NCBI GenBank assembly: GCA_028554755.1
Contig: JAPTOF010000010.1
Location: 10,266,001-10,330,000 of the forward strand
From: Cordia subcordata
Lineage: Eukaryota; Streptophyta; Magnoliopsida; Boraginales; Cordiaceae
Reading direction: 5' to 3'
Length of the DNA: 64,000 bases
The notes under the pieces were generated by a model. That model saw only the letters and a list, made by a program, of their open reading frames with translations, was not told the DNA's origin and ran no database searches. The position numbers and the translations under genes were made by a program. The number at the start of each line of letters is the position of its first letter. Positions within the stretch are counted from its first letter, which is position 1. Below are positions 35,970 to 48,636 of the stretch, one piece after another.

Positions 35970-36960
35970 CTGAGCTAAGCCCTATTATATTGGTTTGGTG
36001 GTTGCCAAGACAATTTCTTTATGCCCATTAAAGGACCTCGAGATGCTAATCTATGAAAAACGATACAAGAAATTCGAAAGAACTCATATACGGAACGAGG
36101 GCGACCCATGAAAATGCATCGGTCCCTTACTTGTGCAAAGGAACTATTTCTTAGCAAATTGGACAACTTATAACGATGTTTGTTCTGCATATCACTAGGA
36201 AGGTCAGGATCTTTACAAAAAGCTTTATAAAGCTTTCGTCTCAACTCATATTTAGCCGCAAGCAATCTACGTTTGTGATTTCGTATATTTCGCTTCTCCA
36301 AAAAGCTCGACAAACTTCGTTGCACTATGCGAAACGGACTATTATCTAATTGGACACGCCTATAGTTAAAGGAACGTACAGCGAGCCATAGTGGGAGGCC
36401 GTATGCCCATGGGTGCAAGATTCTTCAAAAAAGCACGGGCAGACTCAGAGACCTAGGACCTTGGCTTAGCAACAAATGAGGGGAAGCTCTACAAGCTTTC
36501 TCTGCCAACAGCTTATGTAGTGGTCAGCCTTGTAAAGCTCGCTAAGCAAAGCTTCCTTTCCTTTTAATACTAAACTAAGTGGAAAATAGTAGTCAGCATT
36601 CTACAATCGACTTGCCGAGTCTACAAAGCTATGCAAGAAGGCATCCATCCTAACAAAAAGGAAGTGTTCCAAACCTAGGTGCACTCCGACTCGCAGCTTA
36701 CTCACTAATGAAAATGTGTGCCTTAAGCCTAAATACTAAGGGCAAATTCAGCCAACCTTGACTTGCTAGTGCAACGGATTCCTTTTTTTCGATACAATTT
36801 CTTTTTTGATAGTGCTAAGATTTCTCCAACTATATGTCCGGAGCTTCTCCCAATCTCTCTTCAAACCGTCCTTTTCATTAAGGTTAGAACCTTCGTAAAT
36901 TCAGGAGTTTCCAGCCATGCGGCACTCTCAAATCCAGTCATAAAAGCATAGCGAGAGATA
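35970..36960 (-). other. mitochondrial DNA insertion (NUMT)
   Basis: The segment has higher GC and fewer A/T runs than its surroundings and contains a mitochondrial rps14 reading frame (next entry). Sequence upstream of rps14 (to about 36960) has the same composition and is presumed to be of mitochondrial origin, but I could not assign it to a particular gene. Borders are estimated from the change in composition. Confidence 0.75.
36005..36301 (-). pseudogene. rps14: mitochondrial ribosomal protein S14 copy without start or stop
   Basis: The 99-codon region opens with EKRNIRNHKRRLL and continues with KYELRRKLYKAF and RCIFMGRPRSVYEFFRIS. It ends at GIKKLSW, matching plant mitochondrial rps14 almost throughout. 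The usual ATG before EKRN is TTG (36299-36301). After the final tryptophan the frame reads on for a dozen codons instead of stopping. The open frame extends upstream to 36418 through unrelated residues. S14 is a small-subunit mitoribosomal protein. A nuclear gene for S14 would normally show a targeting presequence and usually an intron; none is evident, so this is most simply a decaying organelle insertion. Transcription was not assessed. Confidence 0.88.
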
Positions 36961-38950
36961 GCAGCTTCTGGTTTCGGAGAATTTATCTAGGTTCTAGTTA
37001 AACTTCCTGGTTATACGGGCTTATAATAGTACTGGAAAGGAAAAGAAGTAGTGTATATCGTATCCTAGTACAGGAAATAAATATGTAATAAAACAGGAAA
37101 GATTAAAAAAATATGGCATTTTAGTGTTTTTTTTTTAATTAGGGCATTTAACTCATTTTCTCAAAGTGGCATAATTGATACTTTTCTAAAACTCTATTTT
37201 AAGCCTCTGAAACTGAATTTTGTCCATAACTAAATACTTTATGGACCTATTCTTTTGTAAAATCTACTTTTTTTTTCCCGATCCAAATAGCCTCAAAGTC
37301 ATGTCGCTAAGATTATGGTGGTTATTTTGCTTTTCCGTTTTGTTTTTTTCTCAGTTAGCTTACTTTCAAGAACTTGAAGACTTTGTTTAGTTTGTCTTTG
37401 AGTTTCCTGAGATGCAAATACCTTAATTTCGTATTTTCTACTGGAGATCTGGGGACATATATATTTACTCATGTTGTATTCAATATTAATATTGTGTATG
37501 TTTGATCACGAACATAATAAAATATTATTTCAAATAAATGCATTTGAGCTGTTTGAAATAGGACCAAGACGAATTGGTTCAATTTAGCATGGCTTGTTGA
37601 GTGCAATGGTTTAGTTTGATTTGAGAATTAAATGAAATAAATCCAAAACAAAATTATGAGAACAACAAACATTCTCCAGTACATAGGGGAATCATCTTTT
37701 GTCGTCATATATATATATATAAAACACGGTTTTGGCTGTTAGTGAATTTAAGTGGTTATTCATATACTTTAGGGGAACTCCAGGGAAAGATACCCTAACT
37801 GTTATTTATTAACATTTGATGTCTATGAGATGATGCAAGTGATTACTGGTGAGGATCTGTTTGCATATTTTAACTTATCAATCCAGTTTTACTACCTACT
37901 TTCGTTCCTAACCTTTAAAAATTAAAGGTTCATTTGAATTTACTCTTTCGTTAAGGAAAAAAAAAACTTATTTTTATGCCTAAATAGATTTTTAAAACAA
38001 TTAAAATTATTAAAAGAAAACTCATTAAACTTTGAATCTCAAAAAACCCTTTTCTGCAAAAATTATTATAGACCAATCCGAGCACATCCTAAATGCAACA
38101 TAAGTGGCATAAAAACTAAAATGATGTATATAGCTACTCTCTTATAAGCATGTAAAAGTACACTTAAAAGAACTTATGAATCATAAGTTACTCTTTTGTT
38201 TTTTTCTAACTGCTCACAAGCACTTTAGTTGACCAAATGAAAACACTTTTATCTTTTGGAGATTTAAAAAATTACGAAGGAGCAATTAAAAGGTTTTTTT
38301 AGTCATTCCACTATTGCTTTATTTTTTTTGCTAACTATTTTAACACTACTGCTTAAAATACATATTTATCAGATATATCAACAACTTAAAAGCACATTAT
38401 TTTCTAAATATTTCTACACTTGCTCATAAACATCAAAAGCTATTTCTAAGCGCCAACTATTTATAAGCACGTAAAAGATAAGTAAAGCCAGAAAAGCTCT
38501 AAACCAATGCTCGAGTTAAATAGACATCCTTGATTTTCTTTTCATTTCACCTTAAGATAAATACGTACTGACACCAAGCCCGTTGCCCTTTCAACAAAGC
38601 GTCCAATATATATGCAGGAGCGCGCGATGCAGGGGCTGGGGATCATTAGTACTGTAGGAAATTTTGAAGCATCGAGAAAAGCTGTTCGCCAAACACATTG
38701 AGAAAAACAGAAAATGTCATATTCTCACTTTTACATGCAAAATGGTATTCTACAACTTGTGTATTCATTCCTAATGCTGAACCAGTATCTGCTGACAAAT
38801 CAACGGCAACAAGTTCTAGAAGAAGCTCTTAAAGAATACAAAACAAGAAATCAAGATAGATAATTTTCTTCCCTGCAGCTTCTGAATAAATTGAAGGGAG
38901 AAGTACGCAATCTGACGGTCAAAAAATTCTTAGTTCTTGATTCTACAGGC
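36961..38950. other. intergenic stretch, downstream of eIF3h
   Basis: No gene is seen. A short TA run lies at about 37708-37721. The stretch 38080-38500 has repeated TAAGCAC, AAAAGCAC and GCTCATAA words typical of a decayed MITE, with no clear ends. Confidence 0.45.
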
Positions 38951-41900
38951 TCAGTTCTCATGCAAAGCCTTCATCAAATATAGCCTACTGAAGCTTTGTC
39001 CAGCAACACTGCAAGTTATAGTGCAAATTGTTACATACTCTACAAAGAAAATTTTCAGCTTGATAACCAGATAAATTAACATGGATGTCAGATGCAGATA
39101 TGCATACAGACTACAACTGAATCAAGCAGCATATATTGTAGGCCAGAAAAGGTACTTTGTTTCACTTAAGGGAGAGACAATGCCCATTTCCAATTACCAA
39201 TAGATCTGGGGTAAAGGTGGGAGGAGAGAGAGGGCGGAAGGGGGAGAGAGAGAGAGAGAGAGAGAGATATGATGCGCATTTCCATTTACCAATAGTCAAG
39301 GGATAGATCTTATTTCCAATTATCAACCGTTGTAGTCTTATCAAAATAGAAATACATCCCAACATCTACAATTGCTCAACAAACTGAAACGTACCCATTA
39401 ATTTGGTTGCAGTAGTTGGAAATTTGATTTGTGATGAGAAAGCTATCCAAACGAGATGGCTCAGGAATTGGCTTAAATATTGGATTCGACGGATCTTCCT
39501 CGGGCAATGGCTCTTCTCCTGCAGCTTTGCGTGCCATGTTCTCAGTCCTAATTGACAAGCAAGCATTATTATATCAAGAAACATGTTACAGAAATTGGAT
39601 TCTTATTTGGACACGTGACCACAGGACAACTGAGGAAAAGGCATAATAAGTTACGTCTTTGTCTAATACTCACTGATCCAGCCTATATACTAACAACACT
39701 GTTGGCCAAAGTAAACTTAATTCACAATACTTACAAACCCAACCAGCTTTACTTCGTCCTTGGAAGTTCTTCATCATTTTAATTAACTAAATTCTCCAAG
39801 TCGAAACGTGCTGCTTCTTTTTCTTCTATAACTATCATTTGAATTTTAATCCCTACTACAGACTCTAATGGGATCAGAATCAATTAGGTGTTATGTAGAA
39901 ATGAAGGATGGTTAGATCTGTAGAACGCTGCCACACCCTTTTATTCAAATTTGTAGATAGTTCTATGCTTGAAAAGGGAATATTAAGTTCTATGTGGTAT
40001 GTTGTACTGGCTTAACTATTCCATTTTTATTTCTGAGAATTTTTCAATAGCTCTTTGGCTACACAAGTAGAATTTTTCAATAGCTCTTTGGCTACACAAG
40101 TTCTTTATTATATATAGATTCTGTGCCTGTTTCGCCGCACAGCCTCCCATTATGAAATATAAGTTCCTTAAGTATGACTTCTAATAGCCTCTGCATAGGA
40201 GCAAGGAAAGAAAACTATGAAATATTTATTTCTGTAAATGTTTCTCATACCTCCACACAAGGTAAGAAAATACCATGTAGAGCCAATGCACAGGGAAGTT
40301 AGACTTTGACATCAATTTCCGAAAAGGTTCAGTCAAGCAATTACCAAAAGATTATTAATTAGATATGCTCTTCCGTCTTTCAGTGTATATCTATATTTTT
40401 GCCACCTTTTAGATAACAAAAATGATAAACATAGTTACTGTTTGAAAATGTTCTTGTGCGGTCAAATTCTCTGTTCTCTTGAAACTCCATTATGGTGAAC
40501 ACATATTTTGTATCCCAAGTCACTTCTCAAGAATATAATTGGAAGCACAGAACCATTTCTTTCTCACTAATTCACTTCCTTCTTGTTTCTTGCAAAAGAT
40601 TTTAACTCGTAGTTCTCTTTACATGCTTTAGTAATCTTCTAAAGATCCTAATCCTAAATAGGTTCAGCCAGGTATGTCCAGACATATTCCAAATGTTTCG
40701 TGGGCAAACAACTAGAAATACATATTTGGTGCTCGTCATTTTAGAATTTTCTATCACAAATCAACATGATCAATCAACACAAGTAAATATTTCCACCTCC
40801 TGTGAAAAACTAACCAAGGTAAAACATCAAAAGGAAAAAATAAAAAATCAATATATCGATGGATATAAGCAAGTCAAAATTACATTAACTCAAGAAGATC
40901 TGCAACATAATTGCCCATGCATTTTTTAAAGTCGTGAAAGAAAATTACCTCCTCTTCTGAAGCCAGGCTTGTTGCTGAGCTTGTTGACGAGACAAGTTCC
41001 GGTAGTAGAATTGGAACTGTAACAAAACACCCAATCTTGTCATGTGAAGGGCAAAATTAGAGATTAATCACTACGCAAAAGAACTGACCTACCTTTTGCT
41101 GTTCCATGGACAAGTCATCCATACATTCGATCAGAAATTCCATATTTCTTTCCATATATGGATTTGCTGATAACTGCAGTCTATCATAATCACACTACCC
41201 ACCAAAGAAGACCAAATTAAATTTTATTACATTTAGTCTATAACAAATTATATAGTAGAATATAAAGTTACCTGGGTCACAGGTGTATCAGGTTCTAATT
41301 CAGTCATGAAGGCACTTATAAGAGCAGAATTTGAAACCTTTATCTGTAAAATAAAAGATAAGTAACTTCAAAATCAATAACAAAGGAAAACTTGCATTTT
41401 CTTATAATTTATGCTCCATAAAGAGGAAGAACAAAAATACTGGAGTTAAGCATTACAGACAGTGAAGGTTAACAAATATGGAACAACAACCCTTCCATCC
41501 TAACCAGTTTACTTGTATATCATACAGGGAAATAGGTAAAAGTAGTCTAGATGAACTATTTTCTTTCTGCCCCCACCAAGATAAGAAATGGAAAAAAGTT
41601 AAGCATACTCAATTGCAGCTGCCATCAACAGCAAAAACCTATTACTGGAAACTTTTAACATTAAAAAGAAATAACTCTGACAAGATTTGATTGAACGAAA
41701 ACATTAACTTCATCAGTATTTTAGAAGAGCAACCATAAGGTGTTAGATGCATACAGGTATCTCCTCAAAGATATCCACCCATGAAAGGTTCTTCTCCCTC
41801 AACCTAAGAAGCAAAGGAAACAAGGAATGGGTAAGTGTTTCTAATTTCAGCTCAAAAAAACGAGAATAAGAAAAAAGAACCCAGGAAGAAGAACATACTT

Positions 41901-44228
41901 CTCTCCAGTGAAGTTATTACTGCGGTAAAGTTCCATAAAAGAGTCTGAAAGCTTCAACGCTTTCAGAGCTAAAACACCTTGGTTGGACCTTGAAGGATCA
42001 TAAATGATGCAAACACATCGTCTGATATTTTCCTGCAACAATAAGCACAATAAATTCTGTTGCAGAGAGAGGAAGAAAAATGCATGTAGAACTGATTGCA
42101 TGACTTCCTTAAGATTCATCTACCCATATATTTCAGATGCCAGAAACATTAACCACCTAGCTGTCCTGAAAGACAGTTATAAAGATGTCATATTTCAAGT
42201 CGTAATGTTAACTGATAGAAGACATGTACTCTTGATGCTTACTAGCTTTCTTATGCCTCAACTTACAGCAAGAACCCTCTTATATGGAACTCAATGAAAA
42301 ACATTAAGGCTCATTAAGTAACAACCTCTAACAATTTTTGGACAGCATGATGCTGTAACTGAGACTAATAAATACAAAGTCAAGCATAAAAAGCATAATA
42401 AAGGATCCAACTTTCAATCTAAAGTATGAATGCCCTCAGAAAGGGAACCCCACTACTGTCGCCACAGAGCAAGTAAGGTGAACAGGTATCAATGAGAGAA
42501 GACCATCAAACTAATGGAGAAAAGTGTTCCCAAAAAACTGCTTGCTGGAGAATTATATAACTGAATTATAAGCTCTCCCCCTTCCAGAAAGAAGGGTACA
42601 GGAATATTATATTGGTACTAAAAGACACACCTTCTCATATAAGAAATCATTCATGTTGCTGTTTCAGAAACATTTGAGGAGAGGGGGAAAAAAAGATGAA
42701 AAGAATAAGATAGTAATTACAAACAAAAATATTACCTGATAATTCATGAATGTCTCAATTAGTTCAACCGTCTGATAGGAACCGAATAATGTCGACTGAT
42801 ACCTACAAGGATCAACAGAAGACATGATTGATGAGGATATAATGGAAAATATTTAAAAGACAAAAATTGTACAAACACTTAGTTGATCCAGAGTAAATCC
42901 CTTTCACGTAAGAGTTTTGTCCTATTATCCACTTAAAACAATTCTTTATGTTACCCACTCATGTCATACACCAAGATAGAGCAAACCCATGCATTCTCCA
43001 TTAGTCCATTCACACAACAAAATTGCAATATAGTATAACAAAATCATTGAATTGACCCACCATCCCACTGTGTTGTTGTCAACATTAACCTCTCTCAAGC
43101 ACCTCATCATTTCAAGCTGGTAATTAGCACCATCTGCTTCAATCTCTTCATCTTCCTCACGAACCTATCATTATTAAAAACATAAGCAAATTCTAAAGAA
43201 ATGCAGCAGCAGCTGTTTTTTAATGGAAGGAATATCAGGTTTACTCACCGGAAAAGGAAAACAATTAGTGACTTCAAGAACACTACCAACATCCAATCCA
43301 AGAAGTTGTCCAGTGACTAAAGCAGGTGAAAATTCCTTGCAGTGCTTTATGATCTTCAAAACAACCTGAGCCAAATACCATACTATAAGAAACTTCCACA
43401 AATCCCTAAGTACAGGTTGCTCGTTTGTTCTTCTTTTCTCTTCTTTTAAACAGGCGTCTTCAAAAAGCACTTGGCTAAAATCCAACCTCCTCCATCACTT
43501 CCCCCAGCCCCTCCCCATGAGACTCAGTAAAAGAAAAAGGCACGGGAACTACGTTTAGCAAATGGGTTTCAGCATTAAACGCAAAACATAACCGAAAATT
43601 GTGATGCGCCCAATTATATATCTTGAAAGACTCTAAACGAGCTTAACTTTTCCAAAAACCAACAACAGGTTTATATATATATTATATACTTATTGCTTTC
43701 AGTTGAGACCAATTCACCTAATGTTTCATCTTTAACCCAAACAGGCAATAAGAAGTAAGTAAATTATCACAAAAAGACAAAACTTTCAACCAATTACACG
43801 ACAACAAATGTTACTACCAAACTGATAGATAACAACATTCGAATTATACACCTAGTAAGTTTTCCTAACATGAACATATAAAATAAAAATGGTTTAGTTT
43901 TTTTTTAATTCATTATCATATATCCAATTCATACAATTATATATACATATGTGCGTGTACCAGTCCTTCGATCTGAACGACGCGAAGCGGGGGAGCAGCC
44001 TCCTCAGTAGCGGCGACTTGTAAGAATGAGCGAGCCATTGCTACACGAAGCATAAAGGAAACCAAGAAAAATCACCAATTTTTTTCAAATTAAAAAGAAA
44101 ATTGTAAATTAAAATCCACACACATATATGAATATATATTGGGCGTAAACATAAGAAAATAAAACGAGAAAAAAAAAAAAGAAGAGAGAAAGAAAAAGGT
44201 GCTTGCAGTGCTTACTGTTGGTAGCCAT
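38951..44228 (-). CDS. TIF3H1: translation initiation factor eIF3 subunit h, 12 exons
   Basis: Exons (plus coordinates, in transcript order) are 44216-44228, 43961-44040, 43249-43365, 43061-43164, 42736-42802, 41899-42032, 41755-41803, 41272-41343, 41093-41194, 40949-41016, 39395-39547 and 38951-39008. All introns are GT-AG and the exons sum to 1017 nt, 338 residues plus stop; the Arabidopsis protein is about the same length. It opens [20 protein letters not shown] and has an MPN domain (from about residue 28). The position of the metal-binding motif reads GWYQST (104-109), so it is a non-catalytic MPN protein, as known for eIF3h. The C-terminal part includes the QQAQQQAW and [20 protein letters not shown] stretches. 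The protein is part of the cytoplasmic eIF3 complex; in Arabidopsis eIF3h supports reinitiation after upstream ORFs. Exon limits were set by conserved residues and splice signals. Confidence 0.96.
40037..40103. repeat. 33-bp tandem duplication in an eIF3h intron
   Basis: GAATTTTTCAATAGCTC and the following bases are present twice, starting at 40037 and 40070, within the intron between exons 10 and 11. The copies are nearly identical, so the event is recent. Confidence 0.85.
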
Positions 44229-44272
44229 GATGTATCACTAGAGGCCTTTTTACCAGCTGTGGTGTTGGAGAA

Positions 44273-44352
44273 AAACCCTAGTGCTGTTGAGAGAAGAGAG
44301 AAGAGAGAAGAGAGAAGGATGGTTTTGGTACGTTAATGAGTTGGGCTGGGCC
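44273..44352 (-). promoter_or_regulatory. telo-box, pyrimidine tract and site II motifs of the eIF3h promoter
   Basis: Upstream of the eIF3h ATG lies AAACCCTA (44273-44280, plus strand), a telo-box. It is followed by a GA-rich tract (44289-44318; CT-rich on the transcribed strand) and two overlapping site II elements, TGGGCT (44342-44347) and TGGGCC (44347-44352). This combination is known from plant genes for ribosomal proteins and translation factors, where it drives expression in dividing cells. The transcription start is probably within or near the pyrimidine tract. Confidence 0.75.
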
Positions 44353-44397
44353 TCCTGTGAATTGGTGAGTAAGGCCAACTTCACTTGTGCCCACATG

Positions 44398-44587
44398 TAG
44401 GGGTGGAAATCGAATCGGATTTTCGGATAATCGGTTTTTTCGGGTTTCGGGTGGGAAAAAATACCGATCGGGTAGTTAAATAGTAACTATCCGGCCGGAT
44501 ATTGGATTTTTCGGATGCCGGATTTTTCGGATTCGGATGTTCGGATACCCGACATTTCTATGAAACTAAAAAATACAAAATTGTTTA

Positions 44588-44630
<43 letters not shown>

Positions 44631-45303
44631 TTGCGATAAGTTAGCAAATACATTCATTGATAGTCAAACTAATTACATCCATGTACACAAATAGCATGAT
44701 ACTCAAAACTAAGCATCAGCTCCAATAAAAGAAAAGAGATTGTTCAAAATGACGATAGACAAATCAACTCTTTTTAAAATATAAAGATATTTCCATCATA
44801 ACTACGAACCAAACAAAAAGGAAAAATTAATAAATATTAACTATACAAATATATTTTCACATTTATCTAACTTAAACATAACAAATATTTATGCTAAATT
44901 AATGTTACATTTTGTTAATTCTAATTATATTACTCAATTCAGTTGTCTAATTTATTTACAAATAGCTTAATTATGTTATTTAACTTCTCATTACTTTTGT
45001 AGAATACTTTTTTTTTCTCTTTTTTTAATTGTACATTTTAATATTAATGCATTATATAAAATGTGTGTTTATATATGTGTTATATTAGAATATTATGATG
45101 AATAATTTACTATGGAATGGTGTGTGTATTTTTTTCGGGTTTTTCGGATCTGGTTCGGGTAGGAAAAAACTACCTGATCTACTACCCGATATCCGATATT
45201 TTTTCGGATATCGGATTCGGATATTATCCGAATCCGAAAATTTTGCATTTTTTCCATCCGATCGGGTTCGGATTCGGGTACCCGATCCGAATTTCCACCC
45301 CTA
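44398..45303 (+). mobile_element. non-autonomous hAT element, 906 bp, at the eIF3h promoter
   Basis: The left end TAGGGGTGGAAATCG and right end CGAATTTCCACCCCTA are inverted repeats. Flanks CCCACATG (44390-44397) and CCCGCATG (45304-45311) form an 8-bp target duplication with one mismatch, as expected for hAT. Subterminal regions are dense in CGGAT and CCGAT words that resemble transposase-binding repeats. The interior is AT-rich with no transposase. Only about 46 bp separate it from the eIF3h site II motifs. A related, truncated, inverted copy is at 55850-56603 and an end fragment at 655-822. Confidence 0.9.
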
Positions 45304-45345
45304 CCCGCATGTAGATTCTTTTATACAGAGGGGGAAATATATATA

Positions 45346-46434
45346 TCTATATCTATATAGAAGAACCTTTTGCAATATAATAATGATAAGTGTTGCACAA
45401 ATAGCATTCTTAAAATTCTTTTGTCACGTGATTCTCTTACATTACAACGACATCAACCGCTATATTTGGTAAGTAAATGATCTTGTTTTATTTTAGTGAG
45501 ATTTACATTAATTTATTAATTTATTTTAATATTTTCATATTACATCTTAGAATTATGACATGCAATCTGGATTGATTACATATATCAATGATAACTCTCC
45601 AATTTAGGTGTTATTAAATCGTTACCTATTTTAATTATTTTCTATTACTATAATAAGAAATTATTACAATTTACTTAATTAATATATCATTATTGTATAA
45701 CACTATTTATAGTAATTTGAGTTTTGGTTAATATTGACAAATTGTCTTTTTATTCATATGTTTTTTATATTCAAATCCTATATTCTGTATATATTTTTTT
45801 TGAGTGAAACTTTCACCCCACATACACCATTATACACTGTAGATCTTTCAACTTTTTAATTTTATTTTCTCTTCGGTTAAATATCTTCTTTTGAAACTTC
45901 AGTATTGTATCTATCTTTTCTTGCAAAATGATCTTTTTATTGCAAAATTGGTATCAAGTATTCCTTGATTCATAGATAACTTGATATCCAAGTACTCATC
46001 TCATGTTAATATTTCGTTTACTTTTTATCTTTCAGAATTTATTTGTATTTTTTATATGTGTTCTTCTGTAAAACTATTAGTGTTCTTATTCATTAACAAC
46101 AATAATTTTATGAAATATCTACAGTAATTAAATAGGATACTTAAATTCAGAAAGTAAAAAAAAAAGAGAATGAAAGTTTTCGTTTGAAAAAAGAAAAGAT
46201 GATCTATATTTATTCAAGTTTAACTCATTTGTAAAGGTAAAACTATTATTGGATTAGGATAGTTAGTATTTAAAGAGTAACATAAATTCTATTTTCTATA
46301 CGAGTCCATATTTATTTAATTCTTAAAATATAATTTGACAGCAATGTTTAGATTAATATGAAAAAAAAACTCTATTTTTTAGAAAAATCAATCATATATT
46401 TCGCAACCCATGTGTGACACGGGTGTTACACTAG
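45346..46434 (+). mobile_element. non-autonomous Helitron, copy 1
   Basis: It starts TCTATATCTATATAG after a host A and ends with a hairpin (ACCCATGTGTGACACGGGT), a short spacer and CTAG before a host T (46435). It aligns end to end with the element at 53346-54400, sharing for example ACAAATAGCATT and AACTCTCCAATTT. At 1089 bp it has no Rep/helicase, so it would move with enzymes made elsewhere. Confidence 0.85.
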
Positions 46435-46663
46435 TTACTGTATAAAACAGACTCCGTTAAATGCCATGTTGCCATGTGTCATTACTATTTTGTTGCCACA
46501 TGCTTATTGCTTAATAATATTAAAAAGATGTGTAGCTGTCTTTTTTTTTTTTTTTCCATAGATAGCCTTCCTTTTCTATAATTTTTCTTTTTCATTATAC
46601 TTGAATTTTCGATTTAATACCTCCGTAATTACAAAATCTTAACTTTTTTTATTTTTAAAATCG

Positions 46664-46705
<42 letters not shown>

Positions 46706-47571
46706 TTACAAGTCTGTTGCATACAACTAAATCATTTAGTTGTTGTTTAATTCAATTTCTTCCCTTTTCGTACACTAAAAAATCTTTCTTTTTTCTTTTT
46801 CATATATTAGTTACACTTAATCATTAACCTAAAATCATGGTTAGGTAGTTATTTAGTGTCATATTTCAGCTTATTCATTCCAATCTCACACATGGTAATG
46901 CAGATTTGCTTCCCTTTTGTTTTAGATACTCGCAATTTGATCAATTTCTTTTATATCATCACAATTTCTCTGTAATTCAACCGGGTCTGTTTTACACTAT
47001 AATATACAAGTATAGATTAAATATATTTTTGAAAAACAGAGGTAAGCCTTCCTTCCATTTTAAGAAGAATATGTAAAAATAAAAGATTTTTCAAAATCCT
47101 TTTCTAATCTATAATTTAATTTTAGACCCTAAACGTAATTATGCCAATTGACAAATATATATGAACTTGACTACTTAAAATATTATCATATATATTGCAG
47201 TCTAATCTTTATAACAAGTTATTGTAGGTCATATGGAAAATTTGATTTTAATACTGTTTAGCTATTTGTAGCAATAGGTTTTTTCCACTATATGATTGCA
47301 AATATTTTTTATTAGGTAGGTCCAATCTTTTTTTCCAATACAATGTTATATTATTAACCTAATGTATATTCTTATTATTTAATCTATTAAAATTAGTTCA
47401 TATATTTGTTTGAAACATTTACATGGACAAAAAATTAAAAATTTCTACCTACATATGGCACATCATGTGCAATCGAACAGGTTACATACTAGTGTATATA
47501 TGTATGTGTGTGTGTATAAATATACACACATACTACTCTAAATCCGTGCATGTTGCGGGTACAATTTGGGT
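46435..47571. other. AT-rich stretch, possible second Helitron
   Basis: Just after copy 1 ends, a GCCATGTTGCCATGTGTCA segment resembles those near 2200 and 2330. A hairpin GCACATCATGTGC followed by TACTAG and T lies at about 47457-47493. Together they could be the remains of another Helitron, but a proper TC start is lacking. A long TA microsatellite is at about 46666-46700. No gene is seen. Confidence 0.35.
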
Positions 47572-47581
47572 GTGTATGTAT

Positions 47582-48562
47582 GGATAATTTTTCTTTTTAA
47601 CCTTATTTTTTTAAATGCTTCCAAAATTAATCCAAATTTTAAAGGGTTTGCAAAATAAACTTTTTGAACTTTCGAAATTCGAATTCGAACTTGAAAAGTT
47701 CCATTATGTTTTTTTGTACCTATTCAGAAAAAAAATAATTTCGAACAAAATATACGATTTCGAACAAAAAAATGCGATTTTGAACTTTGAAAGTTCAATT
47801 TCGAACTTTCGAAGTTCAAAACAGAACTTTCAAAGTTCGAAAGTGGCTTTGGCATAATTAGTGCAATGCAAATAGATGAGGATTTTTTTTATATTTTTGT
47901 TTTTTGTTAATACTTGGTTTGCAAAATTGATTATATTTTTTAATATGCGATCTGTGATAATTCATTATAATACTTTGATTAAAAAAGTAAAATAAAAAAA
48001 ATGTACAGACATTAATAAAAAGGCATGTACATGTGACATTGATGGGAGAGGTGTATGTAATATACTTTATGTAATATATATAAATAGGGAATAAAATTAT
48101 TAGATTAAGAAATTATTTAATGAGGCAAATCTCCTGTGCAAAAAAGAAAAAAAATACATGACATAATTATAAGTTGCATTGATCAATTTGGCATGAACTC
48201 TCATTTATAATAATATACAAATAGATATTTCTAAACATGGTTTCTAAAATAACTAACAAAAAAATTAGATATTATTGCATGTAAGCCAACTTTTGTTGAA
48301 CTGAACTATGCATGCCAACTTTCGAACTTCGAAAGCTCGGTTTCGAACTTCGAAAGCTCGGTATCGAACTTTCAAAGTTCAAAATCGTATTTTTTGTTCG
48401 AAATTGTTTTTTTTTTTTTGAACAGGGGCAAAAAACATAATCGAACTTTTGGAGTTCAAATTTGAATTTAAAAGCTCAAAAATTCTATTTTTGCAAACCC
48501 TTTAAAATCTAGGTTAATTTTGGAAGCATTTTAAAAAATAAGGTCAAAAAGAAAAATTATCC
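47582..48562. mobile_element. long-inverted-repeat DNA element (Mutator-like or foldback), 981 bp
   Basis: The arm at 47582-47856 reappears inverted at about 48306-48562, starting GGATAATTTTTCTTTTT. By eye the match is about 85% over roughly 260 bp. Flanks GTGTATGTAT (47572-47581) and GTGTATGTGT (48563-48572) look like a 10-bp target duplication, fitting a Mutator-like element with long inverted repeats. The inner half of each arm is made of repeated TTCGAACTTTCGAAGTTC words. The spacer is AT-rich with no transposase. Flanking sequence is GT-rich, so the duplication could be partly coincidental. Confidence 0.75.
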
Positions 48563-48636
48563 GTGTATGTGTATAAATATACACACACATAATACTCTAA
48601 ATCCATGCATGTTGTGGATACGATTTGTATATATAT

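Noticed and set aside
35975..36418. Functional nuclear RPS14 gene with an N-terminal presequence
   Set aside because: The native start and stop are lost, no intron or clear targeting signal is evident, and the surrounding composition looks mitochondrial. A NUMT is simpler.
42004..42297. Antisense genes in the eIF3h locus (also 39431-39646 and 43174-43485)
   Set aside because: These frames are shadows or intron read-throughs of the twelve-exon eIF3h gene.
47615..47857. 80-residue protein
   Set aside because: It is a reading of the inverted-repeat arm of a DNA element and is biased by the TTCGAA repeats.
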